Shown piece by piece: positions 42,181 through 50,848 of a stretch of DNA of 64,000 bases. This DNA comes from Alkaliphilus peptidifermentans DSM 18978 (GTDB lineage Bacteria > Bacillota > Clostridia > Peptostreptococcales > Natronincolaceae): contig NZ_FMUS01000002.1 in assembly GCF_900101495.1 (NCBI RefSeq), positions 62,001 to 126,000 of the forward strand, in the 5' to 3' direction. Each line of letters begins with the position of its first letter. The stretch's first letter is position 1. The notes beneath the pieces were generated by a model. It worked only from the letters and a program-made list of their open reading frames with translations, ran no database searches and was not told the origin of the DNA. The translations under genes were made by a program, and so were the position numbers.

Positions 42181-43584
42181 TTAAGCTTTTTGTAGTGTAA
42201 TTAAATAATTTTTCATCTCTTCAGCAATTAACTCTGCCTTTGTTCCAACCACAACTTGCATATTCTTTTTACTTGGTCTTAACACTCCTGATGCTCCAAG
42301 TGCCCTTAGCTCTTCATCCTTAACAATACTACTGTCCTTTAAAGTTAATCTTAATCTAGTTATACAGGAGTCTACCTCAATGATATTATCAGCTCCTCCC
42401 AGTTTAGCAATATATTCTTTTGCTAAGTCATGAATACCTTTGTCGGCAATTATGCATTCTGAGCCCGCACCTTCTTCGTCTAGTCTTCCAGGTGTGGGTA
42501 AATTCATTTTCTTTATGGCAAAAACAAATATAACATAATATATTGCTAAAAATATAAGACCAATAGGAAGTAGCATCCAGCCATTTGTTGCCAGCTTCAT
42601 GTTCAGTGCAAAATCAAATAACCCTGCTGAGAATCCAAAACCATGCTTAATATTCAATATATAAACTATTACAAATGAAACTCCCGTTAGCAATGCATGT
42701 AATACATAAAGTACCGGTGCTAAAAACATAAACATAAATTCAATTGGCTCTGTAATACCAGTAAGGAAGGAAGTAAAACCTACAGAAAAAAGTGCACCTC
42801 CTAAGGTTTTCCTGTTCTCTGGCTTAGCTGTAGTATATATTGCAAGGGCTACTCCCACCAAACCAAACATCATAACAGGATAAAAACCAGCCATAAATGC
42901 TCCTGCAGTCGGATCACCGGCAAAAAATCTACTCAAATCACCAGTAACTACTGCTCCATCAACACCTGCAAAATCACCAAAAATAAACCAAACTAAGGTA
43001 TTAAGTATATGATGCAGACCAACAGGTATCAATAATCTATTTAGGAAGCCAAAGGTGAATACTCCCAGTGCACCTGCACCGATAATCCATTGTCCTACAG
43101 CATCAATTACATTTTGTACATAAGGCCAAAAATTTCCAAACACTATAGCCAAAACTATACATACCCAGGATGTAACTATTGGCACAAACCTTCTTCCTCC
43201 AAAGAAACCTAACCATTCTGGTAGCTTAATATTATGATATTTATTATATAAAATTCCTGCGATAATACCAGATATAATACCAGCCAATACCCCCATATTT
43301 ACAGTGGAATTAATTGCAGTAGCACCACTTGTTAACGTAAAGTAACCTACTGCACCGGCAAGTCCAGCTGCTCCTGCATTATCCTTTGCCAGTCCTACAG
43401 CTATACCTATAGCAAAAAGTATTGCTAAATTTGCAAAAACTGCACTACCTGCTGCTGATATAAATGGTATACCAAGCAAATCATCCTGCCCTATCCTTAG
43501 AAGAATTGATGCCACAGGCATAACTGCCACTGGAAGCATCATTGCCTTTCCTAGTTTTTGTAGCTTACCAAAAAAGTTTCCCAT
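42181..43584 (-). CDS. nagE: PTS EIICB permease, N-acetylglucosamine/glucosamine type
   Basis: A 467-aa membrane permease. The EIIC domain (about 1-370) opens MGNFFGKLQKLGKAMMLPVAV and includes RLLIPVGLHHILNTLVWF and the substrate-region GITEPIEFMF. The EIIB domain (about 390-467) has the phosphocysteine in DSCITRLRLTL. Linkage to nagB indicates an amino sugar; the EIIA is a separate gene. The SD is AAGGGGG. Transcription probably passes through a terminator controlled by the antiterminator encoded upstream (RNA site 43719-43746). Confidence 0.9.
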   Translation of the reverse strand: MGNFFGKLQKLGKAMMLPVAVMPVASILLRIGQDDLLGIPFISAAGSAVFANLAILFAIGIAVGLAKDNAGAAGLAGAVGYFTLTSGATAINSTVNMGVLAGIISGIIAGILYNKYHNIKLPEWLGFFGGRRFVPIVTSWVCIVLAIVFGNFWPYVQNVIDAVGQWIIGAGALGVFTFGFLNRLLIPVGLHHILNTLVWFIFGDFAGVDGAVVTGDLSRFFAGDPTAGAFMAGFYPVMMFGLVGVALAIYTTAKPENRKTLGGALFSVGFTSFLTGITEPIEFMFMFLAPVLYVLHALLTGVSFVIVYILNIKHGFGFSAGLFDFALNMKLATNGWMLLPIGLIFLAIYYVIFVFAIKKMNLPTPGRLDEEGAGSECIIADKGIHDLAKEYIAKLGGADNIIEVDSCITRLRLTLKDSSIVKDEELRALGASGVLRPSKKNMQVVVGTKAELIAEEMKNYLITLQKA

Positions 43585-43663
43585 TTACTTTACCCCCTTA
43601 TTTTTATGTAAATCTAAACAATATGGTAAATATACCTCCCCTCCTTCTATTTCATATAAATGC

Positions 43664-43727
43664 AAAAAAGCATGAGACTATATACCTCGACCTATTGATA
43701 AGTCGTATTTGTATATAAGCTCATGCC
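43664..43727 (-). terminator. Antiterminator-controlled terminator before the EIICB gene
   Basis: On the minus strand GCATGAG and CTCATGC close a long hairpin (with TATATAC/GTATATA and CGAC/GTCG inner pairings), followed by TTTTTT. The 5' arm overlaps the RNA antiterminator at 43719-43746, the layout that lets a bound regulator block terminator formation. Confidence 0.85.
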
Positions 43728-43746
43728 TGATTAAACAGTAACACGC
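43719..43746 (-). promoter_or_regulatory. RNA antiterminator (RAT) for the EIICB-nagB operon
   Basis: The minus strand has GTGTTACTG then, after five bases, ATCAGGCATGAGC. These two blocks match the RAT site of GlcT-type regulators as I remember it from Bacillus/Staphylococcus ptsG-like genes. It overlaps the stop codon of the regulator gene itself. Confidence 0.75.
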
Positions 43747-44606
43747 TTACTAACTTTTTCTTTTTCATTTCTTAGTTTTTCAATATGAATTGTCATATAT
43801 CCTAACTCATTATCTGGGACGGTTATATTCTTAATATTTGATATGTGAGCGCCTATTTTATAAGCTATATTGAATGATTCCGAGAATTGCTTTTTAATAT
43901 CCCCCAATAAAGGATTATCGATATATGATTTTTCTTCCAACCTATTGATTACGAGTTTTAAATGATTTATTAAGCGAATATACATTGAATCCTTGATATC
44001 TAAGGTTATTGACAGCTCATCTTGAATTATTTGTATAAGCTCCTTAAGAAGTCGAGTGTTTTTTACTGTTTCAGTGATCTTTTTATTCTGCCTTGCTGAG
44101 TGTAGATGAAGAGCAATAAAACCGATTTCATCTTCACAAATATCAATCTGAAGACTATCTCTTATTAGCTCTGCAGCCTTTATACCTACTCTAAATTCTT
44201 CATCATATAATGTTTTTATTTCATATATAAAAGGGTTGCTTATCTCCATTCCCATTTTAATTCTATCTAGTGCAAAACCAATATGATCTGTTAAAACAAT
44301 ATGTATATGTGAATTTAGTTTACCTAGAGCTTCTTCCGCCTCTGCAATTATTTCTTCACTTATGCCCATTACCTTTGAATCAATTTGATCAATAAGCTGA
44401 AAGTATTGATTCTTAGTTTTTTCATCATAGGCAATAAAGGATTTTTCAAGATCATCATTGGAGAGGCTTATAACTGTTTTATCTTTTCTACCAAAGCCTA
44501 TACCCTTACCAACCAATATCATTTCCTGCCTTTTTTTAGGTTCTAGGGCTAGTATTACATTATTATTTAGTACTTTAATAATTTCATATTTCTTTTTATT
44601 AATCAT
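43731..44606 (-). CDS. BglG-family transcription antiterminator (GlcT/LicT type)
   Basis: A 291-aa regulator: RNA-binding CAT domain (1-60; opening KKYEIIKVLNNNVILALEP and LVGKGIGFGRK), PRD1 (about 75-175) and PRD2 (about 180-285). PRD1 has SHIHIVLTDHIGFALDRIKMG and CEDEIGFIALHLHSA; PRD2 has AYKIGAHIS and NELGYMTIHIEKL, so the phosphorylatable His residues are present. It should be set by EIIB and HPr. Two matching RNA sites (44679-44712 and 43719-43746) suggest it controls itself and the EIICB gene downstream. Confidence 0.93.
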   Translation of the reverse strand: MINKKKYEIIKVLNNNVILALEPKKRQEMILVGKGIGFGRKDKTVISLSNDDLEKSFIAYDEKTKNQYFQLIDQIDSKVMGISEEIIAEAEEALGKLNSHIHIVLTDHIGFALDRIKMGMEISNPFIYEIKTLYDEEFRVGIKAAELIRDSLQIDICEDEIGFIALHLHSARQNKKITETVKNTRLLKELIQIIQDELSITLDIKDSMYIRLINHLKLVINRLEEKSYIDNPLLGDIKKQFSESFNIAYKIGAHISNIKNITVPDNELGYMTIHIEKLRNEKEKVSKRVTV

Positions 44607-44620
44607 TTCCCTACCCCCTA

Positions 44621-44690
44621 AAAAAATTTAAAAGGCACAAACCTAAATGCGATGAATAAGCTAATTCACACCGCACATAGGTTTATGCCT
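44621..44690 (-). terminator. Antiterminator-controlled terminator before the regulator gene
   Basis: The minus strand AGGCATAAACCTA pairs with TAGGTTTGTGCCT, extended inward by GTGCG/CGCAT-type pairs, and is followed by TTTTAAATTTTTTT. It overlaps the RAT site on its 5' side. Confidence 0.8.
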
Positions 44691-44712
44691 GATATTACTC
44701 AGTGACACACCT
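44679..44712 (-). promoter_or_regulatory. RNA antiterminator (RAT) for the regulator gene
   Basis: The minus strand has GGTGTGTCACTG, then after eight bases CAGGCATAAACC. These match the two halves of LicT/SacT/GlcT-type RAT sites. With the downstream terminator it implies positive autoregulation. Confidence 0.65.
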
Positions 44713-44745
44713 AGCCTTTTGAAATCGTATGCATTTATAACATTA

Positions 44746-44774
44746 ATTTAACACGTTATCTAAAACATTGTCAA
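44746..44774 (-). promoter_or_regulatory. Promoter of the antiterminator-PTS operon
   Basis: TTGACA (44774-44769), a 17-base spacer and TTAAAT (44751-44746) on the minus strand, with start near 44739, about 27 bases before the RAT site. Confidence 0.65.
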
Positions 44775-44839
44775 GGTTTTTTTTTAGTTATCTCAAGCAT
44801 ATATTTTACATAACTACTTAATTTATCAGGGGGTATTAT

Positions 44840-46510
44840 ATGAGTAAAATGATTCAACCCAATAATCCTACTACAGAAGAAAGGCATCAACTGGTAAAAC
44901 TTGCATTAGAAGAAAACAACCGACTGGAGGACTTTTTTAATATAGTTCAACTCCTAAACCCTCCACCTGACATTACAACTATTGTACCTATAGGAAGCTG
45001 TAAAAACATTAAGGTGGCTGTTTTGGGAGGCGGCTTGGCTGGACTGTCTTCTGCCTTCCAGCTAAGAAAGGCTGGCTTTGACATAACCATTTTTGAGGCA
45101 GAGGAAGATCGTATTGGTGGTAGAGTGTACACATATTATTTTGATAAAGGGCAACCTCTTTACGGAGAGCTTGGTCCAATGCGGATTCCAGTTAGCCATG
45201 AAACAACCTGGCACTATATTAATCTATTCAAGCTTCAAACACGACCATTCATATCAGCAAATGAAAATGCATTTCGCTATGTTCAAGGAATTAGAGTACA
45301 AAACGACCCTGAAGGAAGAGAGGTTCAAAAATATATATATCCTGAGTTTAATATGACACCAAAAGAACGTGAGCAAACATGGACTGAAATTTTCGATGAA
45401 GTTTTTGAGGGTTACCTCTTGGCTATGCCCCCAGAGATCCGGAGGGAAATTTTACAAATTAAGTCTACATATTCACCTGAAATTGTTCAATCAGATTACT
45501 TTAATATCCGTCAAATGATGGAAAAGTTTGGCTTAAGTAAAGGTGCAATAGAAATGCTCAGTAGTGTAGAGCCCTTTCTAGGTGGTTTTTTAATACATAG
45601 TTTTTTTGAAATGCTTCAAGAATTATATCCTGTAAGCTTTTCCTTTGCATATGAGATAATTGGGGGTTTAGTGAAGCTTCCCCTGTCTATTCTTTCATCA
45701 CTTTTAAGTAAAACACCTAAGGAATATAGTAATTGCATATCCTCAGATAAACTGGGTAATGTTAGATGGCTACCAGGTCATCAGGTTATGGGCCTGAGTC
45801 AGATGGAGAAAAATGGATCTGTAACTGTTCACCATAGGCATATAAAAAGAAATCTTTATAAGGAGGATCAATTTGATTTTATTGTTTGTGCTGTTCCTTT
45901 TTCTAATCTAAGACTCTTTAACCTTAACCCTGTATTCAACAGCAGTAAAATGCAGGCCATTAGAATGCTGAATATGCCAGCTTCTCAAAAGACTGTTATG
46001 CTCTGTAATTATAGGTTTTGGGAGGCAGGTCCGCCAAATAAAAGAATTATCGGTGGTGGTTCAGCCACAGATCTTGTAATAAACACCATCTGGTATCCCT
46101 CTGTAGGTGCTGTTAATCCACATATTCCAGGTGTGATAACAGCTTCATACAATTGGACTCAGGATTCAGTTCGTCTAGGAAATTTTAAAGAGCCCTTAAG
46201 GTTCGAGGTATTAAAAAGGCAAATTGAAGAGGTTCATGGCCTTCCATATGGAAGCTTAGACTCCATAGTTATTGATCATAAAACCCTTCTATGGAATAAT
46301 CATCCTTGGTCTTTGGGAGCATTTGCTTTTTATTCACCTCAGCAGAAGGTGCTTTATTCAAAGGAGGCTATAGATCCTGAGTATAATAATCGTGTTTTTT
46401 TTGCAGGAGAGCATGTCTCAGTTTCTAGAGCATGGATGCAGGGGGCATTACAAACAGGAATGCTTGCTGCCAATGAAATTGCTAAGGTATGTGGCAGATA
46501 TGTAAAATAA
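44840..46510 (+). CDS. FAD-dependent amine/L-amino-acid oxidase-like protein
   Basis: A 556-aa flavoprotein of the monoamine oxidase superfamily. The dinucleotide motif VAVLGGGLAGLSSAF is near residue 59, FEAEEDRIGGRVYTY follows, then GELGPMRIPVSHETT, which is characteristic of L-amino acid oxidases (the Arg that grips the carboxylate). The C-terminus has VFFAGEHVSVSRAWMQGALQTGM, the FAD-binding GE-x-G-type end. No signal peptide or membrane segment. Substrate is probably an amino acid; in an anaerobe the electron acceptor need not be oxygen. A 90-aa partner gene follows 79 bp downstream. Confidence 0.85.
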   Translation: MSKMIQPNNPTTEERHQLVKLALEENNRLEDFFNIVQLLNPPPDITTIVPIGSCKNIKVAVLGGGLAGLSSAFQLRKAGFDITIFEAEEDRIGGRVYTYYFDKGQPLYGELGPMRIPVSHETTWHYINLFKLQTRPFISANENAFRYVQGIRVQNDPEGREVQKYIYPEFNMTPKEREQTWTEIFDEVFEGYLLAMPPEIRREILQIKSTYSPEIVQSDYFNIRQMMEKFGLSKGAIEMLSSVEPFLGGFLIHSFFEMLQELYPVSFSFAYEIIGGLVKLPLSILSSLLSKTPKEYSNCISSDKLGNVRWLPGHQVMGLSQMEKNGSVTVHHRHIKRNLYKEDQFDFIVCAVPFSNLRLFNLNPVFNSSKMQAIRMLNMPASQKTVMLCNYRFWEAGPPNKRIIGGGSATDLVINTIWYPSVGAVNPHIPGVITASYNWTQDSVRLGNFKEPLRFEVLKRQIEEVHGLPYGSLDSIVIDHKTLLWNNHPWSLGAFAFYSPQQKVLYSKEAIDPEYNNRVFFAGEHVSVSRAWMQGALQTGMLAANEIAKVCGRYVK

Positions 46511-46589
46511 TTGTCACTAAGTAATTTCATATCTCATATATATTACATAATATACAGTATAACAAAGCAATAGGAAATGGGGTATGAAG

Positions 46590-46856
46590 ATGGCTTCCTT
46601 TGAAAATGAAGTATTTGCACTATTAACCACTGATGTGTTTAAAAAAATAATAGGCTCTGATACTCTCCAAATAGTTCAACTTAATGCCGCAATAACTCTG
46701 TTAATTAAGGTGGGTATACCCTTTGATGTAGTATTTTCTCCGGGCACAAGAAGAGCGGCTGCCGCCGCTCAATTGACTATTTACATTAACCCCACCACAA
46801 CATTGGAATTTACTATTTCATTAGCTGCTGGAGGTTCCATCTTTGATATAGACTAG
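46590..46856 (+). CDS. Small hypothetical protein downstream of the amino-acid-oxidase-like gene
   Basis: Start chosen at ATG 46590 with GGAAATGGGG seven bases before; an in-frame ATG at 46584 abuts that site. The 88-aa product is hydrophobic but has no clear membrane helix: MASFENEVFALLTTDVFKK, then QLNAAITLLIKVGIPFDVVF, a small basic spot GTRRAAAAAQ and a strand-like C-terminus LTIYINPTTTLEFTISLAAG. No family recognised. Same strand and close spacing suggest cotranscription with the oxidase; a role as an accessory or binding subunit is speculation. Confidence 0.6.
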   Translation: MASFENEVFALLTTDVFKKIIGSDTLQIVQLNAAITLLIKVGIPFDVVFSPGTRRAAAAAQLTIYINPTTTLEFTISLAAGGSIFDID

Positions 46857-46861
46857 TAATA

Positions 46862-46879
46862 TATCCTTTCCTAAGGATA
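46862..46879. terminator. Small hairpin between convergent genes
   Basis: Perfect stem TATCCTT/AAGGATA with a 4-base loop, between the 88-aa gene (+) and the zinc-ribbon gene (-). No long T-tract. Confidence 0.4.
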
Positions 46880-46887
46880 GCCTATAG

Positions 46888-47088
46888 TCAGCCACCACCG
46901 CATTGATTTTTTCTGGCACATTGAGTTTTATTACCATTACCTCCACCAACACCAAAGGCTGAAAGCTTTCTAACTGTTTTAACACTACCACACTTGGTAC
47001 ATACTATTTCTTTATCCATATCCTCAGACCTTCTTAACTCATCAAAGGAATTTCCACATTCATTACATATATATTCATAAAGTGGCAA
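46888..47088 (-). CDS. FmdB-family zinc-ribbon protein
   Basis: A 66-aa protein with TTG start right after GGAGGTGATAGC. It opens with PLYEYICNECGNSFDEL and has a second CTKCGS, giving the four-Cys zinc ribbon of the FmdB regulatory family (CxxC...CxxC). The C-terminal tail is Gly/Asn-rich with two additional Cys. Its function is unknown; FmdB was named from a formamidase operon regulator. It stands between the oxidase block and the hybrid transporter operon. Confidence 0.88.
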   Translation of the reverse strand: MPLYEYICNECGNSFDELRRSEDMDKEIVCTKCGSVKTVRKLSAFGVGGGNGNKTQCARKNQCGGG

Positions 47089-47144
47089 GCTATCACCTCC
47101 AATAAGCAGATTATACTGTATTATATCATATTGGAAAATGGGCT

Positions 47145-48500
47145 TTATTCATTAATATAAATTGTTAGCTCATTTTCTGCTTTTCTCAATCTTCTGCTTA
47201 ATTCCTCATCTGAATATGGTTCATCGGCAAATACTATATCTATAAGCTCATTAAAAAATCTATTTCTGATTACTACTTCTCGTGAATCAAGTCCGTAAAA
47301 GACTCTCTCATAATCCCCTTCATCAAGTCTGTTTGTCATGAATCTTCTTAGCTCTAAGGTTTCCTCTAAAATCCCTCTATTACTTTCTATTCTTTCAACC
47401 TCACTCATTATAGCTTTATTAACAGGGGCATTAGTTGCATTTTCCCATTCAGCTTCTCTCTCATAAATATTGAATTGTATTTCATCACTTATTAAGAAAT
47501 TTAGGAAGTCTAAGCCAAGATCTACATTTTTCCCATTTCTATTTACAACAAATCCAACTGAATGAATTTCATTACCTCGAACATCTGGTACCAAAAGGGA
47601 GGTTGTAATATGTTTAAACACATTATCCATTCGTATACTGGTTAAACCGTTATAATGATGGCCTACCGAGTTCATAATGAAAAACCTAGCCGAATTTGCC
47701 ATGTACTTATCCCATGAGTCTTTGCTTTCTTGAGAATTAAGCTCGTGGAACATTCTATAATAGTTTTCATAGGTATAGCTTTCTTCTAAAATATACTTAC
47801 CTGAAAAAACTTCTTCTCTAATTTCTTCTATTACCTTTTTAGTTTCATTGCTATTCAGAAGGGCCCTATTTGATTCTTCATCAATAAAAGTCAAATCTCT
47901 AATCTTCATTCCCACTATTTGATAGAATAGATTCCTGTTAAAGTAGATATCCTCAGCCTCAAGAGCCCTCTCCCAATAATAGTCATGATCAGCTAAAGTC
48001 CAATCAAGTCCTGGCTCTGGAATATTTAATTTATTCAGGAGTTCTCTATTAATGGAAATTGTCCTCCCATGAATTTTTATGGGAAGGTAGTAGTCGTCCT
48101 TTAAACCATTGTATAGCTTTTCTTGATTTTGGATTTTACCAGTTATTTCAAGGGCAACTCCCTTTTCTACAAATTCCCTAGCGTTATCAAAAGGCCCCAA
48201 TAGCAATAAGGTAGGTCCATTCTTCATATATAGCATACTGTTTCTCTTCATGGTGTATTTATCAGGATTACCTGCTCTTATTTTTTCAATTCTTACCTTT
48301 ACCCCAGTTTCCTCTTCATATTGTCGTCTATAGGTTTCTATAAAGGCATAGCTTTCCATTGGGGTATCACTATAAGGGAAAAGAATAACTATTTCATTTT
48401 CCTCCTGCTCCTCTGCAGTAGGCCATATGCCTCTTAAAACCAATAAAAGTAGCAGCAGGATTACAAAAAGAGTAATGATTATAAGCTTCTTAGTTTTCAA
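47145..48500 (-). CDS. Membrane-anchored extracellular solute-binding protein (family 1 type)
   Basis: About 451 aa. The start is uncertain: an in-frame ATG at 48518 lacks a ribosome site, while the TTG at 48500 has AAGGAG nine bases before it. A hydrophobic segment (KKLIIITLFVILLLLLLVLRG) has no lipobox Cys, so it looks like an uncleaved anchor. The domain that follows starts EIVILFPYSDTPMESYAFIE, then RRQYEEETGVKVRIEKI, as in sugar-binding proteins. It contains VGFVVNRNGKNVDLGLDFLNFLIS, the typical family 1 segment. It overlaps the preceding gene end, last of five genes. Confidence 0.82.
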   Translation of the reverse strand: MKTKKLIIITLFVILLLLLLVLRGIWPTAEEQEENEIVILFPYSDTPMESYAFIETYRRQYEEETGVKVRIEKIRAGNPDKYTMKRNSMLYMKNGPTLLLLGPFDNAREFVEKGVALEITGKIQNQEKLYNGLKDDYYLPIKIHGRTISINRELLNKLNIPEPGLDWTLADHDYYWERALEAEDIYFNRNLFYQIVGMKIRDLTFIDEESNRALLNSNETKKVIEEIREEVFSGKYILEESYTYENYYRMFHELNSQESKDSWDKYMANSARFFIMNSVGHHYNGLTSIRMDNVFKHITTSLLVPDVRGNEIHSVGFVVNRNGKNVDLGLDFLNFLISDEIQFNIYEREAEWENATNAPVNKAIMSEVERIESNRGILEETLELRRFMTNRLDEGDYERVFYGLDSREVVIRNRFFNELIDIVFADEPYSDEELSRRLRKAENELTIYINE

Positions 48501-49554
48501 TCCTCTGTTCTCCTTCATAATGGATTTGACATGGGTCTTTTAATAGCCATTTTATTTGAACGGCAAAGATAACAGCTATCATGCTAAAATTAACCAATAA
48601 TCTATTAATCAAAAAGTGACTAAAGCCTCTATTCATCCTTTCATACCATATTTCAAATAGTGACTTAGCTTGATTTATGTAGCTAACTGGCGAAAATAAA
48701 TTATCAGGAATTAATTCCTTTGGTATTGTAATGATTTTAGTCAGTTGATACATTATTAATGCTACTATAACTCCTCCACCCAATAAAATACAAATCTTCA
48801 AAGTGCTTTTTTTGTTGTTTATTATGTATCGATACCATTCAATTGTTTTGTGATTCTCTTTATAGCCTTTATACAATCTTTTAATATCATTTATTAGTTT
48901 TAAACCTGGCTTTATAGCTAATGTAATTAAAATTCCTATTATGGCTGCAATTATATAGTTAACATAGGAGTCAATCTTTTCCCTTAGAACTATCATTTCA
49001 CTGTATCTTATCCCATTTGTATCTATAACCCTCTTTACATCCTCCACCTTTCTATCAAATATAGAATCTGATGGTGGCATAAAACGAAGGATAATTCTAT
49101 CCCATTGCCTATTTAGTAGCTTCTCATCATAGGATACATAAATATCTGTACTGTCCTCTATTACTCCAATAACTATATGCTCTTTCCCTAAAATTGTAAG
49201 GTTTCTTCCTACAGACTCTGATGTTCTATAATATGAATTAGACACCAAGTCTCCTATTACAACTGCATTTCTATCAGCCATTGTTATAAAATTTCCTTCA
49301 ATAACATTAATATTTTTAAACATAGTATCATACCCGGTGGTCATCATAACATTTTCATTTCTATACTTAATTTCATAGTTCAATGAGTATATTATGCTTT
49401 GACTTTGGGCAATTTCTTTTATTTTTTCATGGGTTACAAGGTCTTCTATAAAGACTTCAACACTATAGGGATTATGATTTTCCTGCAGATAAAAATATCC
49501 TGTAAGGGAGCATAGTATAATTAAAGTCAGTATGTAAATCCTTTTAATTACCAT
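48490..49554 (-). CDS. MacB-core/FtsX-like membrane protein without ATPase
   Basis: A 354-aa protein: one membrane segment at 5-22, an extracytoplasmic domain (about 30-200), then three segments (about 202-222, 250-270, 316-336). The outside domain has GNFITMADRNAVVIGDLVS followed by SVGRNLTILGKEHIVIGVIED, the pattern of the MacB periplasmic core (G..F...d...V.vlG...a......G..i.i.g....ViGv). The 1+3 topology is that of MacB/FtsX permeases. No nucleotide-binding domain is attached or encoded nearby. It overlaps its neighbours by 11 bp on each side. Confidence 0.7.
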   Translation of the reverse strand: MVIKRIYILTLIILCSLTGYFYLQENHNPYSVEVFIEDLVTHEKIKEIAQSQSIIYSLNYEIKYRNENVMMTTGYDTMFKNINVIEGNFITMADRNAVVIGDLVSNSYYRTSESVGRNLTILGKEHIVIGVIEDSTDIYVSYDEKLLNRQWDRIILRFMPPSDSIFDRKVEDVKRVIDTNGIRYSEMIVLREKIDSYVNYIIAAIIGILITLAIKPGLKLINDIKRLYKGYKENHKTIEWYRYIINNKKSTLKICILLGGGVIVALIMYQLTKIITIPKELIPDNLFSPVSYINQAKSLFEIWYERMNRGFSHFLINRLLVNFSMIAVIFAVQIKWLLKDPCQIHYEGEQRIEN

Positions 49555-50848
49555 GGAATACCTTCACTCCGTCTCTTATTTTATAGGAAAGATTAGTAAT
49601 TACTCTGGGATTTTCGTAACCTTCAAGCCCTATAATGCTAACCCTTTGATCACCAACTTCATCAATAGTAATTTCTACTTCCCTAGCAGTGTGTTGCTTC
49701 CCTAATATTCCCTCTGTGGTCTCCACCAAAAATACCTTTCCTACTTCACCCGGTTTAAAATTTGTAGTAATTACTGCTGATTTAGGGACAACGTTAGATC
49801 CATAATTCTGCTTTTTTACAACTCCCTTATAATTTCTTAAAGGGACTATACGACTTATTCTTTCATCAATGAAATCTCCCTCAACTCTTACATAATCCTT
49901 ATCTCCATAACTTACATCAGTAACCCTAAATCTAATAGATTCTTTTAAATCTAATATTTCAATGTACACAGATTTTCCTATCTCAAAGTAGTCTGCGTAT
50001 TCCACTGGAACTAATCCTGAGAATATTAAGTCTCTTCTCATAACAGATGTATCCTCTGTAATAACAGCAATTTCCATTATGGTTTCATCTATTGGTATTA
50101 CCTTATTTGCTTGCCCTCGAGATACTATTATTCCATCAAATTCTGCATAGTATATCCCATCATCTCCGATGTTGGCATAAAACTCATTTTTCCTTTCATT
50201 TTCAAGTATCTCAGCTTCTAATCTGGCAATAGTATTATGGCCTTCCTTAATCTGAAGCTCTACATCCAAGGCCTTTTCCTTCATTTTTATTTCTTCAATC
50301 ATTAAGTTTTCTTTCAAGTTAAGAAGTTCATTATCTTTTTTCTCCACATCAGTTAATGGAATAGCCCCCGATTGGTATAGAGAGTTTAACCTATCAAGCT
50401 CAGCCTCCTCTTGTTGTATCCTTCTCTTTAAAGAAGCAATATTGCTTTCGTCAATTAAAAAGCTGGTACTATGTAATCTGGTAAGGTTATTCCTTTCCCT
50501 CTCAATCTTTATTTGAAGCTCACCATTTTGCTGCTGATAATCATTTATTCCATAATCTAAATTTATTTGAAATAGGGGTGTTCCTTTACTTACCCTTCTT
50601 CCAGGTTCTATAAAGAAGTCCCGTACAATAACCCTTGACCCTAGTCGAACCAAATAAACATCTTTATATTTCAGTCCTCCTTCAATTGAAATGCTCTCAT
50701 TAAAGGTACCAGAAAAGGCTAAAACTGATCTGGCTTGGGGTAGTGAATAGCTTATAAAAGATTTAGAGAAAAATCCAATTATAAATACTAGTATGAAAAA
50801 CTCTATTAACACCTTTTTAGAAAAACTTAAAACTTTACTTTTTATCAT
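49544..50848 (-). CDS. HlyD/MacA-like membrane fusion adaptor protein
   Basis: A 434-aa protein with an N-terminal membrane anchor (VLIEFFILVFIIGFFSKSF), then a barrel-lipoyl part (VIVRDFFIEPGRRVSKGTPLFQI), a long coiled-coil hairpin (about 90-210, rich in E/K/L heptads), the second lipoyl half (AEFDGIIVSRGQANKVIPIDE) and barrel-like C-terminal repeats (VPVEYADYFEIGKSVYIEI). This is the order of HlyD/MacA adaptors. It is cotranscribed with the MacB-core protein, the usual MacA partner. TAATG overlap with the permease gene upstream. Confidence 0.85.
   Translation of the reverse strand: MIKSKVLSFSKKVLIEFFILVFIIGFFSKSFISYSLPQARSVLAFSGTFNESISIEGGLKYKDVYLVRLGSRVIVRDFFIEPGRRVSKGTPLFQINLDYGINDYQQQNGELQIKIERERNNLTRLHSTSFLIDESNIASLKRRIQQEEAELDRLNSLYQSGAIPLTDVEKKDNELLNLKENLMIEEIKMKEKALDVELQIKEGHNTIARLEAEILENERKNEFYANIGDDGIYYAEFDGIIVSRGQANKVIPIDETIMEIAVITEDTSVMRRDLIFSGLVPVEYADYFEIGKSVYIEILDLKESIRFRVTDVSYGDKDYVRVEGDFIDERISRIVPLRNYKGVVKKQNYGSNVVPKSAVITTNFKPGEVGKVFLVETTEGILGKQHTAREVEITIDEVGDQRVSIIGLEGYENPRVITNLSYKIRDGVKVFHGN

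Noticed and set aside
46590-46856. RiPP precursor peptide next to a flavoenzyme
   Set aside because: At 88 aa with no leader/core boundary, no Cys/Ser-rich core and no other modification enzymes nearby, the case is too weak.
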